The notes: generated by a model not told the origin, from the letters alone. Shown: positions 13,196 through 26,639, counted from the stretch's first letter. The stretch: 64,000 nt of DNA from Acanthacorydalis orientalis (GCA_034766995.1 CM068315.1:6174954-6238953), one strand, 5' to 3'. Program-made: numbers and translations.

Positions 13196-13462
13196 CCCCT
13201 TTCCTTACGATATTTTAGATCAGGCGTGCCTGTCAGAACTATTATATTTAATTTTACCGCAGTGTTGTGCGCGCAGCTCTTACAAGAAAAAAATACAATA
13301 TTTCATTTTCGTACTTCATATTGAGTACTGTTATACATAGTAAAAAAATGAGTTGCAATGTATATAGCGGATGTAACCGAAGTTTAGCATAGAGGCCTCT
13401 TAGACTAGAGACTCTTAGCATAATTTAGCGGTCGATACTCGTTATTTCAAGTTCTCAAGTGG
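13196..13462. mobile_element. Possible piggyBac-like MITE (weak)
   Basis: TTAA occurs at 13192-13195 and 13463-13466. The inner ends CCCCTTTCC and, on the other strand, CCACTTGAG match only loosely. The internal sequence is clearly less AT-biased than its flanks (GCGTGCCTGTCAG; GTGCGCGCAGC), which suggests an insertion. The call rests on its likeness in layout to the better TTAA elements elsewhere in the window. Confidence 0.3.
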
Positions 13463-14449
13463 TTAATACTGTTAACCTAGTAAAAAGGCCATGCTAAATA
13501 GTATATATTGTAAGATAAACCATCCATTCTTATATTACATTTTATTGACATTATAATGTAATATTTTATTTTAAAACAAACAAAAAATATCTATGTATTA
13601 GTAATAATTAGAAAAAAAGAATTTTTTGCTAAATTTTCCAACTATAGTATAATTTATATACATATTTGTATAGTATTTACGACTTTTTTAATATGTCGTT
13701 TTCATCTATCCAGCTCAAAGTTATATATGATTTCTCCAGAAATATACAATAACTATTTGTAAGTGAAAAATTTCAAATTCTTAATCATCATATTGAGTAA
13801 ATTTGTAGCTAAATTAACACATTAACAATAAAATGATCATAAAAAGTAATCAAGTTATACAACATACTTTTTAGATATTTATCACTTAAGTTCATTGTAC
13901 ATAGTGAATGTATTCATTTAATAATGAAAGTATTAACAAATTTTGCTAATAAAACGAACAACGACAGTTTTGTTTTTTTACTATTCAAGATAATTAATAG
14001 GAAATCTTAAAACCACTCAGTTATGAACTCTCGATTTAAATGTTACTCTCATGAATAAAAGTGCATATTTAATTTATATAATTGTTTAATATCGACATAC
14101 ATATATATATATATATATAAAAAAAAATTATTATGAATTTTTATGATTTTCTGTTATGACTGTGTACAGAGATATATTTTTTTAGAAAAACAACAATCTG
14201 CTTTTGTTTTTATGTGTAATTAAACACGGACTAGTCATAATTCGGCTGTTTACAAAACCTTCATGCATTAAAATTACATTTAGCCTTAACATCAATAGTA
14301 ACACTGGTACAAATTTTTTTTCGACTAATGCAAGTTAATTACTACAGTTTTTTTCGTAACATTATGTATTAATTAGAAGTCAAGTTGTCGAAATGCTTCA
14401 CATGTTTGGAAATGTTTCCTTAAAAATATTTCTTTAATTTATTTTTCAA

Positions 14450-14549
14450 ATATTTTATATCTATCTGTCTATCTATCTATCTATCTATATATATATATAC
14501 ATTTTTATATAAATATATATATTTATATATATATATATATAAATATATA

Positions 14550-14582
<33 letters not shown>
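14450..14582. repeat. (CTAT)n and (TA)n tract
   Basis: A run of CTAT units (about 14460-14488) leads into TA repeats interrupted by AAATATATATATTTAT blocks up to 14582. Confidence 0.93.
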
Positions 14583-14586
<4 letters not shown>

Positions 14587-14715
14587 AAAACAGTATTTAG
14601 CCACAAAAAACTAAAAGATTACAAAAATATTCTACTACCAAGTTTATACAGACTACGTGGTATGTGTGTATGTGTACACACAACACACACACACGCATAT
14701 ATATATATATATATA

Positions 14716-14864
14716 ACAATTACGTTGCTATATATCTGATAATAATTATATAGGCATAATGAGTATTAATAAATATGTTTATTATTTCATTCGGTTGCAT
14801 GTACAGAGACTTCTAATTGAGAAGTGGGCGAACGCAGCGAGCCCGGAAGTTGGTGAGCGAAGCT

Positions 14865-14868
<4 letters not shown>
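14716..14868 (+). mobile_element. Helitron-family fragment (3' part)
   Basis: About 150 bp that align to the 3' two-thirds of the complete element at 14909-15169. Shared words include ACGTTGC, GATAATAATTATATAG, CATAA.GAGT, AATATGTTTATT.TTTCAT and GGGCGA.CGCAG. The copy ends GTGAGCGAAGCTCCCTATA, so it lacks the block GAATTAGGGGTGAAGC and has CTAT in place of the terminal CTAG. It lacks the 5' third and is immediately followed by a TA tract, then the second copy. Confidence 0.65.
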
Positions 14869-14908
<40 letters not shown>

Positions 14909-14909
<1 letters not shown>

Positions 14910-15168
14910 CAAAATTATCCACAAAAAATTCGATAATTTCGACTTATTTATTTATGATTTCGAGGTTTCTATGGTAACTAAATATGTTATTGTACTCATA
15001 TATAAAATAACACGTTGCAATCTATCTGCGATAATAATTATATAGACATAAATGAGTTTTAAAAAATATGTTTATTGTTTCATATACCGACTTGCATAAT
15101 TGACAAATGGGCGAGCGCAGTGCGCCCAGGTGTTGGTGAACACAGCGAATTAGGGGTGAAGCCTCCTA

Positions 15169-15169
<1 letters not shown>
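14909..15169 (+). mobile_element. Small non-autonomous Helitron
   Basis: A 261-bp element starting TCAAAATTATCCAC after an A (14908) and ending CCTAG before a T (15170): the A|TC...CTAG|T arrangement of Helitrons, without target duplication. Just inside the 3' end is an imperfect hairpin (AGGGG-TGAAG-CCTCCT). No Rep/helicase coding sequence is present, so it depends on an autonomous source. Both edges abut (TA)n runs, consistent with insertion into a TA microsatellite. Relatives of its 5' end lie on the minus strand at 42265-42423. Confidence 0.72.
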
Positions 15170-15220
<51 letters not shown>

Positions 15221-15566
15221 AACTATATAAAAAACTATGTTATTTAAAATCAAATGTGAATAAAATATTTGATTTACTTTTTTTAATTTTAAATAAGTTA
15301 GCTATTTCAAGTAGTTATCATTTATGTAGTGGATTCTGTTAATTAAATCTTTATTAGAAATATCGTGACAAAAGATCCAAAAGACCTTCATTATATTAGT
15401 CTTCAAATTATCTATATAATTTATAGTCTGTTTAATTAGCAGATTATATCTAATAATAACGATTTCATATTCACTTTTATGTTTTTTTATTTATTTATTT
15501 TTTATTTAGTGACCTTGTTGCATAGAAAGGTTTATCAACAGTGTTAAGCTTCCTTTATATTAAATA

Positions 15567-15884
15567 CAGTAAACGCTATTATAACTCAGTACTCTCATAA
15601 CACGGTTTTCGTATAACTCGGAGCAATAATTACAACAGCCCTCGTATAACACAGTACTTTCATTTGTTAGAGATTTCCCCTGTAAACGCAGATACGATGC
15701 AGCATCGCTGTTTTTTTAATCAAAGCTAATGCTTAAAACTGATTGAAACGTATTCATCGCAGCATGGTGCTTAGAAAATGTAGCTTTTATATAATGCAGA
15801 ACGAATCAACCTGATTTATATGTATTTATTTCTGAGCTTCACTTAACGCGGTACGAATTAATCGCGTTATAGGAGAGTTAACTG
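15567..15884. mobile_element. Pogo/Tigger-type MITE, copy 1
   Basis: A 318-bp element beginning CAGTAAACGCTATTATAAC and ending with the inverted match GTTATAGGAGAGTTAACTG. TA sits at both flanks (15565-15566 and 15885-15886). Terminal CAGT with a C-rich then TATAAC motif and TA target duplications are the signature of pogo/Tigger elements. An internal segment near the right end (GCGGTACGAATTAATCGCG) is shared in opposite orientation with the copy at 57580. There is no coding capacity. Confidence 0.85.
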
Positions 15885-16028
15885 TAACTATTAAACAGAT
15901 AATTCAAATATCCGTTTCACTGAAAACATTTTTATTACTTTTGATGGAATATTATTAATAAAATTATATATACATATATAAATATATATTTTTATTAATA
16001 TTATATAATATTAATAAAAGTATATATA

Positions 16029-16062
<34 letters not shown>

Positions 16063-16371
16063 CTATTATTTATATTTAATAGTTTTTACTTTTTATATGA
16101 AGTTTGACATTTATCCAAAATGCTACTTCACCTTGGATAATAATTTAAAAGATCTATTAACGTTCACTACTCTTTCTAAAAACGATAGTTTATAAATTGC
16201 ATTTCTATAAATGGTTTGCCACACTGTATTCTTTGTTTTTATTTATAATAAATAAAAGTTTGTATATTCCTATCTATCTTGTGTAAATTATTACAAAATT
16301 TTAAAAATCTGTAATATAACTGTCAAATAAGTAAAAATACTTTTTAATCACATAGGAAGTAAATACATTAA

Positions 16372-16408
<37 letters not shown>

Positions 16409-16586
16409 AAATTGTTTACAAAAAAAAACATATTTAATGAAACGAAAAAAATGCATTGTCTTTAAAATAAAGTGATTTGCATTAAATGTTAGTTGCACTT
16501 TTTAAATAACTTCTGTTTTTCAAACAGAGTAATTTTTCGAAAATATTGTTTCAATGTAATATTAATTTTTAGTTATATATAAATGC

Positions 16587-16629
<43 letters not shown>

Positions 16630-17201
16630 TTAAATAATTTTTTTACAACTTTCAAAAAATATTTCTTTTGTCCAACTTGTGAAATTAAAATTTATATAAC
16701 AGTTATTTCGTTAATATAAAAAGGTAATTAGTTATATAATACAATTTTCTAGACTATTAATTCGTAGAGCTTATGTTCATTTATACTCATTCTAATTTCT
16801 CATTTTAATATTTAATTCGATCATGTGTTCTTATCATATGTAATAGAGCGTGACTGTTTTTTTTCTCTCGAATACGCTTTTCTAAAACGTGAGTGCATAT
16901 TTGTGGACGAATGAAACGGCGACCATTCCGTTGCATTCAACATGGCATCTATGTGCGGTAAAATAAAAATGTTTGATAATATTGTACATATTAAAAACTT
17001 TCACGCTGAAACGTGCTTAATAGTTTTTTACACTTTCTACACATGTCTTTGTTTTTCTCGTTGCGGATAAGATTTTTGTCATCATTGAAGATGAAGTACT
17101 CAAGTTTTTACAACATAATCAATATACAATTTTCATTAAATCAATTTCGATTTGTACTTTCTTTATTTATTAACGGATATACATTTTTAATTTAATAATA
17201 A

Positions 17202-17223
17202 GTATACTACACACACACACACG

Positions 17224-17279
<56 letters not shown>
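17202..17279. repeat. (CA)n(TA)n compound microsatellite
   Basis: CA repeats (about 17208-17233) run directly into about 46 bases of TA. Confidence 0.95.
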
Positions 17280-17282
<3 letters not shown>

Positions 17283-17574
17283 GAATTAAAAATGATTTTT
17301 TTTCAATTTTTTCGTATACTGTCAATATAAGATGCATGATAATAATAAAATAATTGTAGTAGGTAGATTTCTAAATGGAAAATTCCGAAAGTATATAATG
17401 TAATATAAGGTAATGAAGTGTTTACTTCTCTATTTACTTGGTAGTTTAGAGAGACGCTCTCCCCACATCCTTATTTTTGAACTCATAATTTTTATTCCTT
17501 CTGTATAAAACGAACCTGAAAATTACAACCAATTTTTTGGTGTTCAAAGTGCGTCTTGTACGCCGAGATATACA

Positions 17575-17626
<52 letters not shown>
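17575..17626. repeat. (TA)n microsatellite
   Basis: A pure TA run of about 50 bases at the left edge of the Tigger remnant. Confidence 0.95.
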
Positions 17627-17633
<7 letters not shown>

Positions 17634-18590
17634 TTTGCAGTAGATACGTTCCATAGAAAACCGCATATAAAAAAAATTGCATAAAAAAGACATAACTTAC
17701 ATTGAAAAATTATGGATACGTCCCATAATTTTCTAAAACCGCATGAAATCAATGCAATGAGTTGAAATTTGCCCAAAATCGCATAAAAAAATTAATGAAA
17801 ATTAATAAAAATACTTAAAAAAATCCTTCGAAAATCTAAAAGAAATTGATACAAAACTTAAAATAAATCTGTTTTAAAACTTTATTCATTTAATTTTATT
17901 GAAAATTAACAATTCTTCTTACACTTTTCATCAGAATTATCGCCACTATCTGACAATGTTCGGCACCATGTGCGAACTGGTGCGGAATCACTTTCATCAC
18001 TAGAATAGATAGTCAGTGCATCAGATCTGGATGGTAAAGACAATGGTTCTTGACTCGTTCTGTGTTGATTTTTTTCCTCTAACAATGTAATCAATGATTC
18101 ATCTTTGCGATGATGATTTTAATCATTTTTTATGGGGTTCTCGATATCGAGACGTACAATTCTTCAGCTCACTTTGGAATTTGAAGGCTCGTTTAGAATT
18201 TTTATTATTAACAAGAAAATGATTGTCTCGTTTATTGCAAATTTGAAGACCGTCTCGAATTATATTTGCAGTGAGGGAGATAGGTTTTTCTTCCGCTTCA
18301 CTATCGTTTTCTGGATCTTGGGCAATATCTCAAATTTTACCAATAATACCATCGTCACTTAAGGCATTATCCACAAGCAATTCGTCGACATCATTCTGGC
18401 TTATAGGTATCAAAACCTTCTCCACCATTTACATGTGCCAAAGTAATGATTTCAACTGATAATATCGATGGTTGCACTCTTTGCAACACATCTAGGCCAA
18501 GCTGCTTTCCTGTAGTTATTTAAAGTGTGTGGTCTTATTTGAGCGATATCAGATACAAGATGATTTAAACAGTCCAAAATAGAAAATTTT
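17627..18590 (-). pseudogene. Tigger/pogo transposase C-terminal remnant
   Basis: Reading the minus strand from about 18590 leftwards gives ILDCLNHLVSDIAQIRPHTLNN then YRKAAWPRCVAKSAT. After frameshifts come NDVDELLVDNALSDDG, ENDSEAEEKPISLTANIIR, DGLQICNKRDNHFLVNN, NSKRAFKFQSELKNC and an acidic Ser-rich tail (IYSSDESDSAP) that stops near 17909. This order, with an 'A....I.P.T..NCWKKAWP' helix, a 'DI.EL' motif and a final 'R...F.....NC...YRE' stretch, matches the C-terminal region of Tigger-like (TIGD/jerky) pogo transposases. The DDE core is not visible to the right of 18590. At least two frameshifts and one stop show it is dead. About 280 bp at 17627-17905 is probably its 3' untranslated part. 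Confidence 0.75.
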
Positions 18591-18746
18591 AAATTAAAAA
18601 ATATAATTTAAAAAAAATGTAATAATTGAATTTTATTTTTTTTAAACAACGTGTAGTTTATATATGTATATACGATGGGGAAATCCTCAATTTACATGAA
18701 ATATGCATCTCATTAAAAAGATACCTATAAAAACAGACTCTACTGC

Positions 18747-18747
<1 letters not shown>

Positions 18748-18794
<47 letters not shown>
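18748..18794. repeat. (TA)n microsatellite
   Basis: A TA run of about 46 bases. Confidence 0.95.
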
Positions 18795-18796
<2 letters not shown>

Positions 18797-18799
18797 TTG

Positions 18800-21700
18800 T
18801 TCATAAAATATAAAAATAAAACATTCGAAAAAAAACACAACATATTTGCTTGACAAACAAAATTATTATTCACAACTCATGAAATACTAAGAAAATTACA
18901 AATACAACCGGTATTTTAAAAAATACACATTTGAAACCATTCGCCTGAAAGTGACTCGAAATGATTGATTCTTTTTGAACTGTGAGAATGAGAGATTAGA
19001 AAATCTTTTTTAAAAACGATTATTGTTCAATACATAAAACCAAATCATTTAATATCACCGCTTAGTCACATGCATTTTTTCGAATTAAAAACTATACTTT
19101 ACATAATAACTAATTATACGTTTTGTGGTTATATCAATCTTATATACAGCATATATGGAAAAAAACTTGACAAATAACTATGCTTAAATAACAAAAAGCA
19201 TTCAACTGCACGCAATATTTTTAAGAGCTGACAAGCGAACTTTCTAATGTTTCATCTACCACATTAACCCAATATTCCTCGAAAGGTCAAACGATCATTC
19301 TATTGCTTGATGCGTTATTATATCTTCTTCATGCACATACATAAAACATACGAATACATATATATATATATTTATTCTGAATATATAAAATAATATTAAT
19401 ATCATAATCGAATGAGTAAAACTTTGAATAAAATTATTTTATTATTAATTTAACAGTGTGCCATATATTTTATTATATTTAATATAAAACCTTACTAAAA
19501 ATACATCTCGATGAAAAAAATTATCATATTTTTAACAATTATGCTTAAATCCATTGTATATAATTATATACTCCATTTTTTCTGAAAAAAAATTAACATC
19601 CCAACATCAAAACATTTTTAAGAAATTATATTTTATTTGTTTTTCGTATATTTTCAATTGAAAATACTAAATACTATCATTTAGTTATAGAATATTGTTT
19701 TTTTTTTCAAAAAAAAAATAATAAAATCCTGACATTCAGTCTTATTAGTTATAAAAGACAGTACAATATTTTCACAGTAATAAAAATATTCTAATCTTAA
19801 CCACAACGAACAATATGTTTATTTTTACAATTTATTAATGTTACATTTATTCTTTCTATGATTTAAAAATGAATCTAATATATTACAATTGCTAACACAT
19901 TCCTTCAACGTTTATATTTTTAATGTTTATAAATTCAAGGCAATCAATATACCAAAGAAACAGTGAGTCAGTAGTTATTTTATAATACAAAAATGTGCTT
20001 TTTTTTTGTTGTAAATGAATTTTAATGGAGTTTATAATGCTTCTTTTCTGTACAACTATTTTATCGATATAAAGTTGTTCCAGATAAAATTTAAAAATCA
20101 GTTTAATGTGGATTTTTTTTTAATTAACAGCAACAAAATATTAGAACCTGTCAATTACAACTCAGTTGATAATAACAAATTAACTATGACCTGTTCTCTA
20201 TGAAATGACTTTCCAAAATACCACAATGTCTTTCAAGTGAAATTTTTGTTATAGATTTTATTAAAATTTCATAATAATAATGAATTGCAGGCCTTTTTAA
20301 AATTATGTATCCGTACACACTGTTCTTTTTTTATTTTCTGTAATTTTTATGTCTTATTAATTTTAATTCTACCTTTAAAAACATTCATTGAAAAATCAAG
20401 AATGTTAAATTAAATTCATTCTTCTATTTATATTAATCATTGAACACTTCTTTCTAATGTTCAAGATGACAATAATGTCTTCAACTAACTAAAATATTGT
20501 TTATAAATTATATTTTCATAAAAAAAGACACCTATTTAAAATAGCATATCTCGAAAAAAAATTTTTTTTACATTTTCTTTTAGAAAAAGAATACTTTTTC
20601 TATTTAATTTCCAATAATTGTTTTTCTATTAGATTTTATTTTAGTAGCATTAATTAATAAAATCAAAATATTTACGTGATAGATTTTTATTCACTTATCT
20701 TTTCTTATTAATCACTGATTCTCTATGAAATCATTTATATATTTTTATATTTTCAGAATTATAAACGTTGTTATTACTAAAAACGTAAACATCCTTTAAA
20801 TAAATGTTTCCTCATTTGAATACCAATTAAGTTGTTTCATCGATAAAATAAAATTACAAATCCTCTTCTCTTTTAACATTTAATCAATAGGATTAATATT
20901 TATTAATAGTTTCACGATCAATATATATAACATATATATATATTCAATATTTTTTCATATTGTTTTCTAACCACATTCATTTAATATTTTGTCAATATTT
21001 CGATTATATCTATTAATAAAGATATTATTTCTTTCGTATGATAAAAAATAAATAAAATATTTTTTCTGTTTAATTTGTAACTTAATAAACATAATAAAAC
21101 GTTTAATCATCAGCAATAAAGAATATTATTACACATAAACATTATAAAAGTGTTTTCCACACATAATAAACTATATATTTCAGATCTTCAATAATATATT
21201 TAACTGTTACCATTTTTTTTTTCTAATTTTCAGAATAACTCTTTCAAATTTACAGTTTCATTCACATCTCTGTATTCGTGAAAGTATTTTTGTAACTAAA
21301 AGATTGTGTATTTATAATAAAATACTTTTACAAATTATAAAAAAATATTATTATTTTAAATAGTTAATTTTTGGATACTATTCATTATAATTTTCTTCTT
21401 TCATTTTTGATGGAAGCAGTAATATAGCAATTTTAATATTAATTGAACTTCTAAACATGAAATACTCTTATTATTGATGATATAAATCTTGTTTTCTTAT
21501 GCTGTTTCGATTATTTCATATACTTTTAAACTACTAAATATGAATAAGTTGATAATAAGTATATAAAATACTTGTAATGTTCTTTAAAAAATATTTAAAA
21601 TATTTTTTTTTAAAGTTTGACACGTACCAACAAAATAAAATTTTCTCACACTACGTCCACAACTCAAAAAGTATATAAATTTATAGAAAAAAGTATTAAA

Positions 21701-23145
21701 GTTTATCTCCTTACCATTTATTCAATTAACTTTTCCTTTTTGTATAATTTTATGATCAATAAATTTAGAAATCGAATTTACTCAAATTAAAGTAATTCAT
21801 TTCGTTAATTGTCTGTTTCGAACAGCACAAGGCTGTGTCTCGTATAGCACGTTCAAAATTTAATTACATTTGAAAAAACATATATTACATAGTTATCTGT
21901 TAGAGTTTAAGACAAAATGAGAAGAAGGTATAATTTACACCGAGGACAAATGTTACGCTTCTTAACTTCAAATAAACAGTAAATATAAATACTTGTTTAT
22001 TGTTTTGTATCAGAATGACCGTAATTAAACCGTTGCATAAAAGCTATACAAAAAATATACATTCACCGTTATTACAAATGTATTATTTTTATAATTGAAC
22101 GCATGCAGAATGAGGTGATTGCAATTTGATGACTGATACGATCAACTCTGACTGATTTTTTAAGAAAAATCACATTTGGGTCAAATCGGTCAATGAAGAA
22201 GTATGGAGACTTTGTAGTTTTGAAATTGTAGTATAGAAATTCGTTATATATATATATATATTAAATTCTCTAAAAAAAATGTTTTCTAATAAATAAAATA
22301 GCATTCTTATATGATTAGAATTACATATTTATATTTCTAATATTTATGTTTACTGCATTTCATTGCTTTACTACTTATAATTTGAATATGCCAACTTTTC
22401 TACGTTAAATAGATTAGAAAGGAGTTACTGTCCTGAATCCACAATCACTAAACCAAAAAATATTAGGTTATTATTTTGTTTTAAATAACTTTTAAGGAAA
22501 GATATTCCTTTCATTGACAATTTTTCAATTTACCTTTTTTTTCTTGCATTTAAAACCTGTATCATATAAAACTTGATTCAATACAGTGCTGTTAGAATTT
22601 AAACTAAAAATTTATTAACATATATTTCATGTTATTTTACAATAACAATTCGTTCATCTATGACTCTTTCTGAAACAACTTTCCAATATCCGCTGTACAA
22701 AGCACATAAATTACACACATAAAATTTTCTTACTAAATGAAATTTTCTTTGACATCAATTGTGAATCACCCACAATAAATAAATTTCTAAATACAGTTTA
22801 TATCCACTGTATGTAAATTACAAGGTTATCAACATATTATAGGTAGAATAAAAATATCTCAATATTTAAATTATATTAAAACCACTTTGATACATATTTT
22901 TTGTAATTTATAGAAAGTTATTTAATATATTGATATTTTTTAAATAAATTTGATATAGAAAAATATGTTATTTAAAGATGAAAAATAAATAAAACAGATA
23001 TTTGAACAGGAAACAAAAATAGACTACATTTAAAAAATGTTTCTTTACAATTTAAAAAGTAAAAAAAAAATTATTTAAATATAACAAATTTGTTTATAAA
23101 TAAATGTTTAAGATATCAGAAAGCATTTATATAAAATGTATGTAT
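18800..23145. other. Intronic stretch without recognisable features
   Basis: The longest part of the window (with 23220-24850) that has almost no long (TA)n runs and no TE I can recognise, though short TATATA runs occur at about 19360, 20925 and 22245. Homopolymer A/T runs dominate. Open frames (for example 20015-20203) have no domain and are typical of AT-rich chance ORFs. Confidence 0.6.
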
Positions 23146-23147
23146 GT

Positions 23148-23159
23148 ATATATATATAT

Positions 23160-23216
<57 letters not shown>
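23148..23216. repeat. (TA)n microsatellite
   Basis: TA run with an inner TATACATACATATA interruption. Pure TA covers about 23168-23216. Confidence 0.95.
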
Positions 23217-23222
<6 letters not shown>

Positions 23223-24857
23223 ATAACTATCAACAGTCATTTAAAGTAAGCAAATAAAAATTTGAACCGGTTTTCTTGTAAATCCGGAACGAAAGCAGGA
23301 ACTGAGTTGAAATGTTGTTTCTTTTTTTAAAAACTGGAACAAAAACCGATTTTATTTCCTACCGTGCTACGTTTCTATAAAATAGTTCGATTTATTTTTG
23401 TAATTGATCGGTTTGAAATTTCTATTATATACTTATTAATATATTTTAATAAAAAACAAATATATCAATTAGATATAAATCATACTTTTACTATATTGTT
23501 CAATATCAGTTATATATTTTTTAATGTACAGAAACATTCACGATTTGAAGGAACGTATTTAAAAATCAACTACATTTTTGCAAGTTTAAATTTTTATTTC
23601 AGATTTTAATCTACTGTAATGGTTTAAACGTTTTTTTTTCAAAAAAATATTAATAGAAGAAAGTTAAATTTCGAAACTATCATATTAAAAAAGTGCCTAT
23701 GTATCATGAAAAATAATTAAAATGTTAATTATAAATTAAAAATAGATTTTATTAATAAATTCGGTTGATAATAATATAACAAAATTCTTTTATAGAGACT
23801 TTGAATGAACCATGACATAGAAGTGAAGTTATAAACAAATTTCTTTACTCGTACATCTAGATATCAATATATTTTTTCAAAATTTTCATGAACGAATTAT
23901 AACGTATACATAAGAAAAATACACTCATTAATCCATTATTTTCTTTCATTTTATTATTACACTTATTTATGTACTCTGTATTCTATTTTTTGTTCACTGA
24001 GTAATCCACAAGTGAGAATTTTACGTTTTTGAAGCTTACAAATTTTTTTTACATTTTTCGATAACAAAAAAATATTTTTTCTTTACCATATATATTGATT
24101 GTAACTAACAATCCTTCCTTCTGTTGACATTTTCATTCCGATACAATTTTCTGATTTAATCTTGAAAAATTTATCAGATATAATTGTCATTTTCTTATGA
24201 AATTTGTATTATATTTTGAAGAACTTGTTAAATTTTCAATTTCATCTTTATAACCGAATTTATCACTATATCACAAGTCAATATAAATCAGTTCCATTAC
24301 ATTACATGTCAAAATTCTAATATTTATTTTTAAATGAAAATCTTTTGTTACTTTAATTATTAATTTCATTATTATATTATTTTTATTACTGAATTCAATC
24401 GAAACACAGCTATAACAGACATAATTACGAGCATAAATCAATAAAAATGCAAGCGTAATCACGAGGATAAATAATGAGCATAACTCAATTTATAGAAAAA
24501 AATAAACAGATAAGGTACTTTCAGTATCGCCACGTCCAGTTTTAAATTTGGAGCAAACATTACAATTAACATTTTTTTTTATTTTCATTACAAACGTTTT
24601 TTTTAACAAAACTATCTTAAGAGAAACACAATCGTGACTTATTTTTCAACTGACTTTACTATATGAAGCAATAAAAGGATAAAAAAAATGTTAAGTATTA
24701 CCAACGAATGATCTTAGAATACTTTAACTTTATACTTTTTCAATATGCATCAAAAATTAATCAATATTAAATTACAATCATTGCTTTACCATTCTAAGAA
24801 TTGGATTTGAATCTTGTGTATATATATATGTATGTATATATGTATATATATAATATC

Positions 24858-25320
24858 ATCAGCCTGTATCAATACACTGCTGGATAAAGGCCTCTTGTAT
24901 TATTTTCGATTTTGTGCAATTGAATGCCTCTCTTTTCTACTGATTTCCAATAAAAATTTTAATTTCCTTATCCCAAATGTTCATTAGTCTGTTTCTCGGT
25001 AATTTTATATTCTTTGATTCCAAATTAATAATGTCTGTTGTCCATCGGATGTCTTCTCTTCTTGCAACATGCCCCACTTATTTCCAGGAGTCACAAACTG
25101 TGACTCCTGTTAGTTTTTGAATTCATTCTGTTTTTTTCCTTTCTCTTCTTGTTATTCCCAGCATGCATCTTTCCATAATCCTCTGTGTTGTTTGGAGTCT
25201 CTGAATGATTGTGACGTTAAGCTTACAAGTTTCGATGCCATAGGTAAGGAATGGTAGTATACATTGATCAAATACTTTTTTCTTCGAAAGGAGTGGGATT
25301 ATTGTTTTAAATATCGAGGC
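24858..25320 (-). pseudogene. RTE-like LINE reverse transcriptase C-terminal fragment
   Basis: The minus strand reads KVFDQCILPFLTYGIETCKL, then TIIQRLQTTQRIMERCMLGI, ITRRERKKTE, LTGVTV, GHVARREDIRW, and a last segment KREAFNCTKSKII followed by EAFIQQCID. This is the conserved end of RTE/BovB-type LINE polyproteins ('F..CVLP...YG.ETW....T...KL...QR.MER.MLG....DR.RN', 'GH.AR..D.RW', 'W....EAY.QQW'). A 94-codon open piece (25123-25407) survives, but stops break the rest. The right edge merges into a (TA)n run at about 25337. The sequence is a different family from the fragment at 11478. Confidence 0.82.
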
Positions 25321-25330
25321 GTTTCGTCCA

Positions 25331-25336
<6 letters not shown>

Positions 25337-25398
<62 letters not shown>
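25337..25398. repeat. (TA)n microsatellite
   Basis: About 60 bases of TA between the LINE fragment and the tandem duplication. Confidence 0.95.
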
Positions 25399-25400
<2 letters not shown>

Positions 25401-25584
25401 ATAACATAAATTATTGATTGAGAACCAATATGTATGAAAAGGCTTAGAAAAATATCAATATTTGTGGAATAAGTATGTCAAAATATATATTAAAAGTATG
25501 AAAAAAGAGGAGAGACTAGAAGTATTATCTAAAAACATTATTAGAGGCATTCATCTAATCATTAATAGTCAAAGATTGAATATA

Positions 25585-25636
<52 letters not shown>

Positions 25637-25836
25637 TAACAGAAACTATTGATTGAAAACCAATATATATATTAAAAGGCTTAAAAAAATATCAATATTT
25701 GTGGAATAAGTCTGTCAAAATATATATTGAAAGTATGAAAAAAGGAGAGAGACTATAAATATTATCTAAAAACATTATTAGAGGCATTCATCTAATCATT
25801 AATAGTCAAATATTGAATATAAGATATATATATATA
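25399..25836. repeat. Tandem duplication of a 236-bp unit
   Basis: Two direct copies start at 25399 (GGATAACATAAATTATTGATT) and 25635 (GGTAACAGAAACTATTGATT), 236 bp apart. They share long words such as AATATCAATATTTGTGGAATA, CTAAAAACATTATTAGAGGC and ATTCATCTAATCATTAATAG, with only scattered substitutions. Each copy is followed by a (TA)n run (25589-25634 and 25824-25840), so the repeated unit includes the microsatellite. No coding content is evident. Confidence 0.9.
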
Positions 25837-26639
25837 TATACTTTAACGTATTGTTAAAATTATACAATAATTTTTCAAAAATAATTAAAACTCATTAACA
25901 GATTTATACAGAATAAAAATACTTTTGCTTGTCTGGTTGAATTTTAATTACACGCTCACTTTTTTCATTAGAGTAATTTAATAAGATGACATATTATCCT
26001 AGTTTCTTCGGATTACTTACAGCATGAAATATTATATTAAAAGTTTGTCGTTGTCTACACATACGACACAACTATTATTTCAATTAAAGTATTAATTCGT
26101 CTTCTATTCTATTGTTACGCCATTGTTTCCTGCGGCAATATTAAAAATAATATTAGTTGCGTCTATCTAGGTCAGAGTGTTATTAATTTTCAATACTTTA
26201 TTATTATTCTACTAATAACATACCACGTCGAAAAAAAATCTTTTACATATTGTAATAGTGTGTTTATTTTTTTTTATAAAACTATAAAATCATTATAAAA
26301 TGTTAAAAACAAACAAAAGCTGAATGATGCTTCTGTCTGAGAATCTAAACTAATTAAAATGAATATGTAGGTGCAATAAATATATGTCATGTGTACAGAT
26401 GATGCTTTTCTTAATTTTCTCTTTTACAATTGCAAGTAACAATAATTTAAATATTGTGCGCTAATGAACTCGTGGAATTAAAAAAAAAATGAATGAAAAG
26501 AATGGGAAATAGGTGAATATTTTAAATCTAGATATAATGATACAAATGTTTCCTTTCACTGTATGCACTCAAGTACATGCACATCTGTTTAAAAAGTTAT
26601 GTTTATTTATAATCTCACCATTTGCATGTAGGCATAATG

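Noticed and set aside
13196..13462. Firm piggyBac assignment for this TTAA-bounded block
   Set aside because: The inverted ends match too poorly, and TTAA is common in AT-rich DNA, so it was kept only as a low-confidence feature.
25399..25836. Repeat array considered as CRISPR-like or satellite
   Set aside because: Only two units of 236 bp with no short repeats and unique spacers, so it is a simple tandem duplication.
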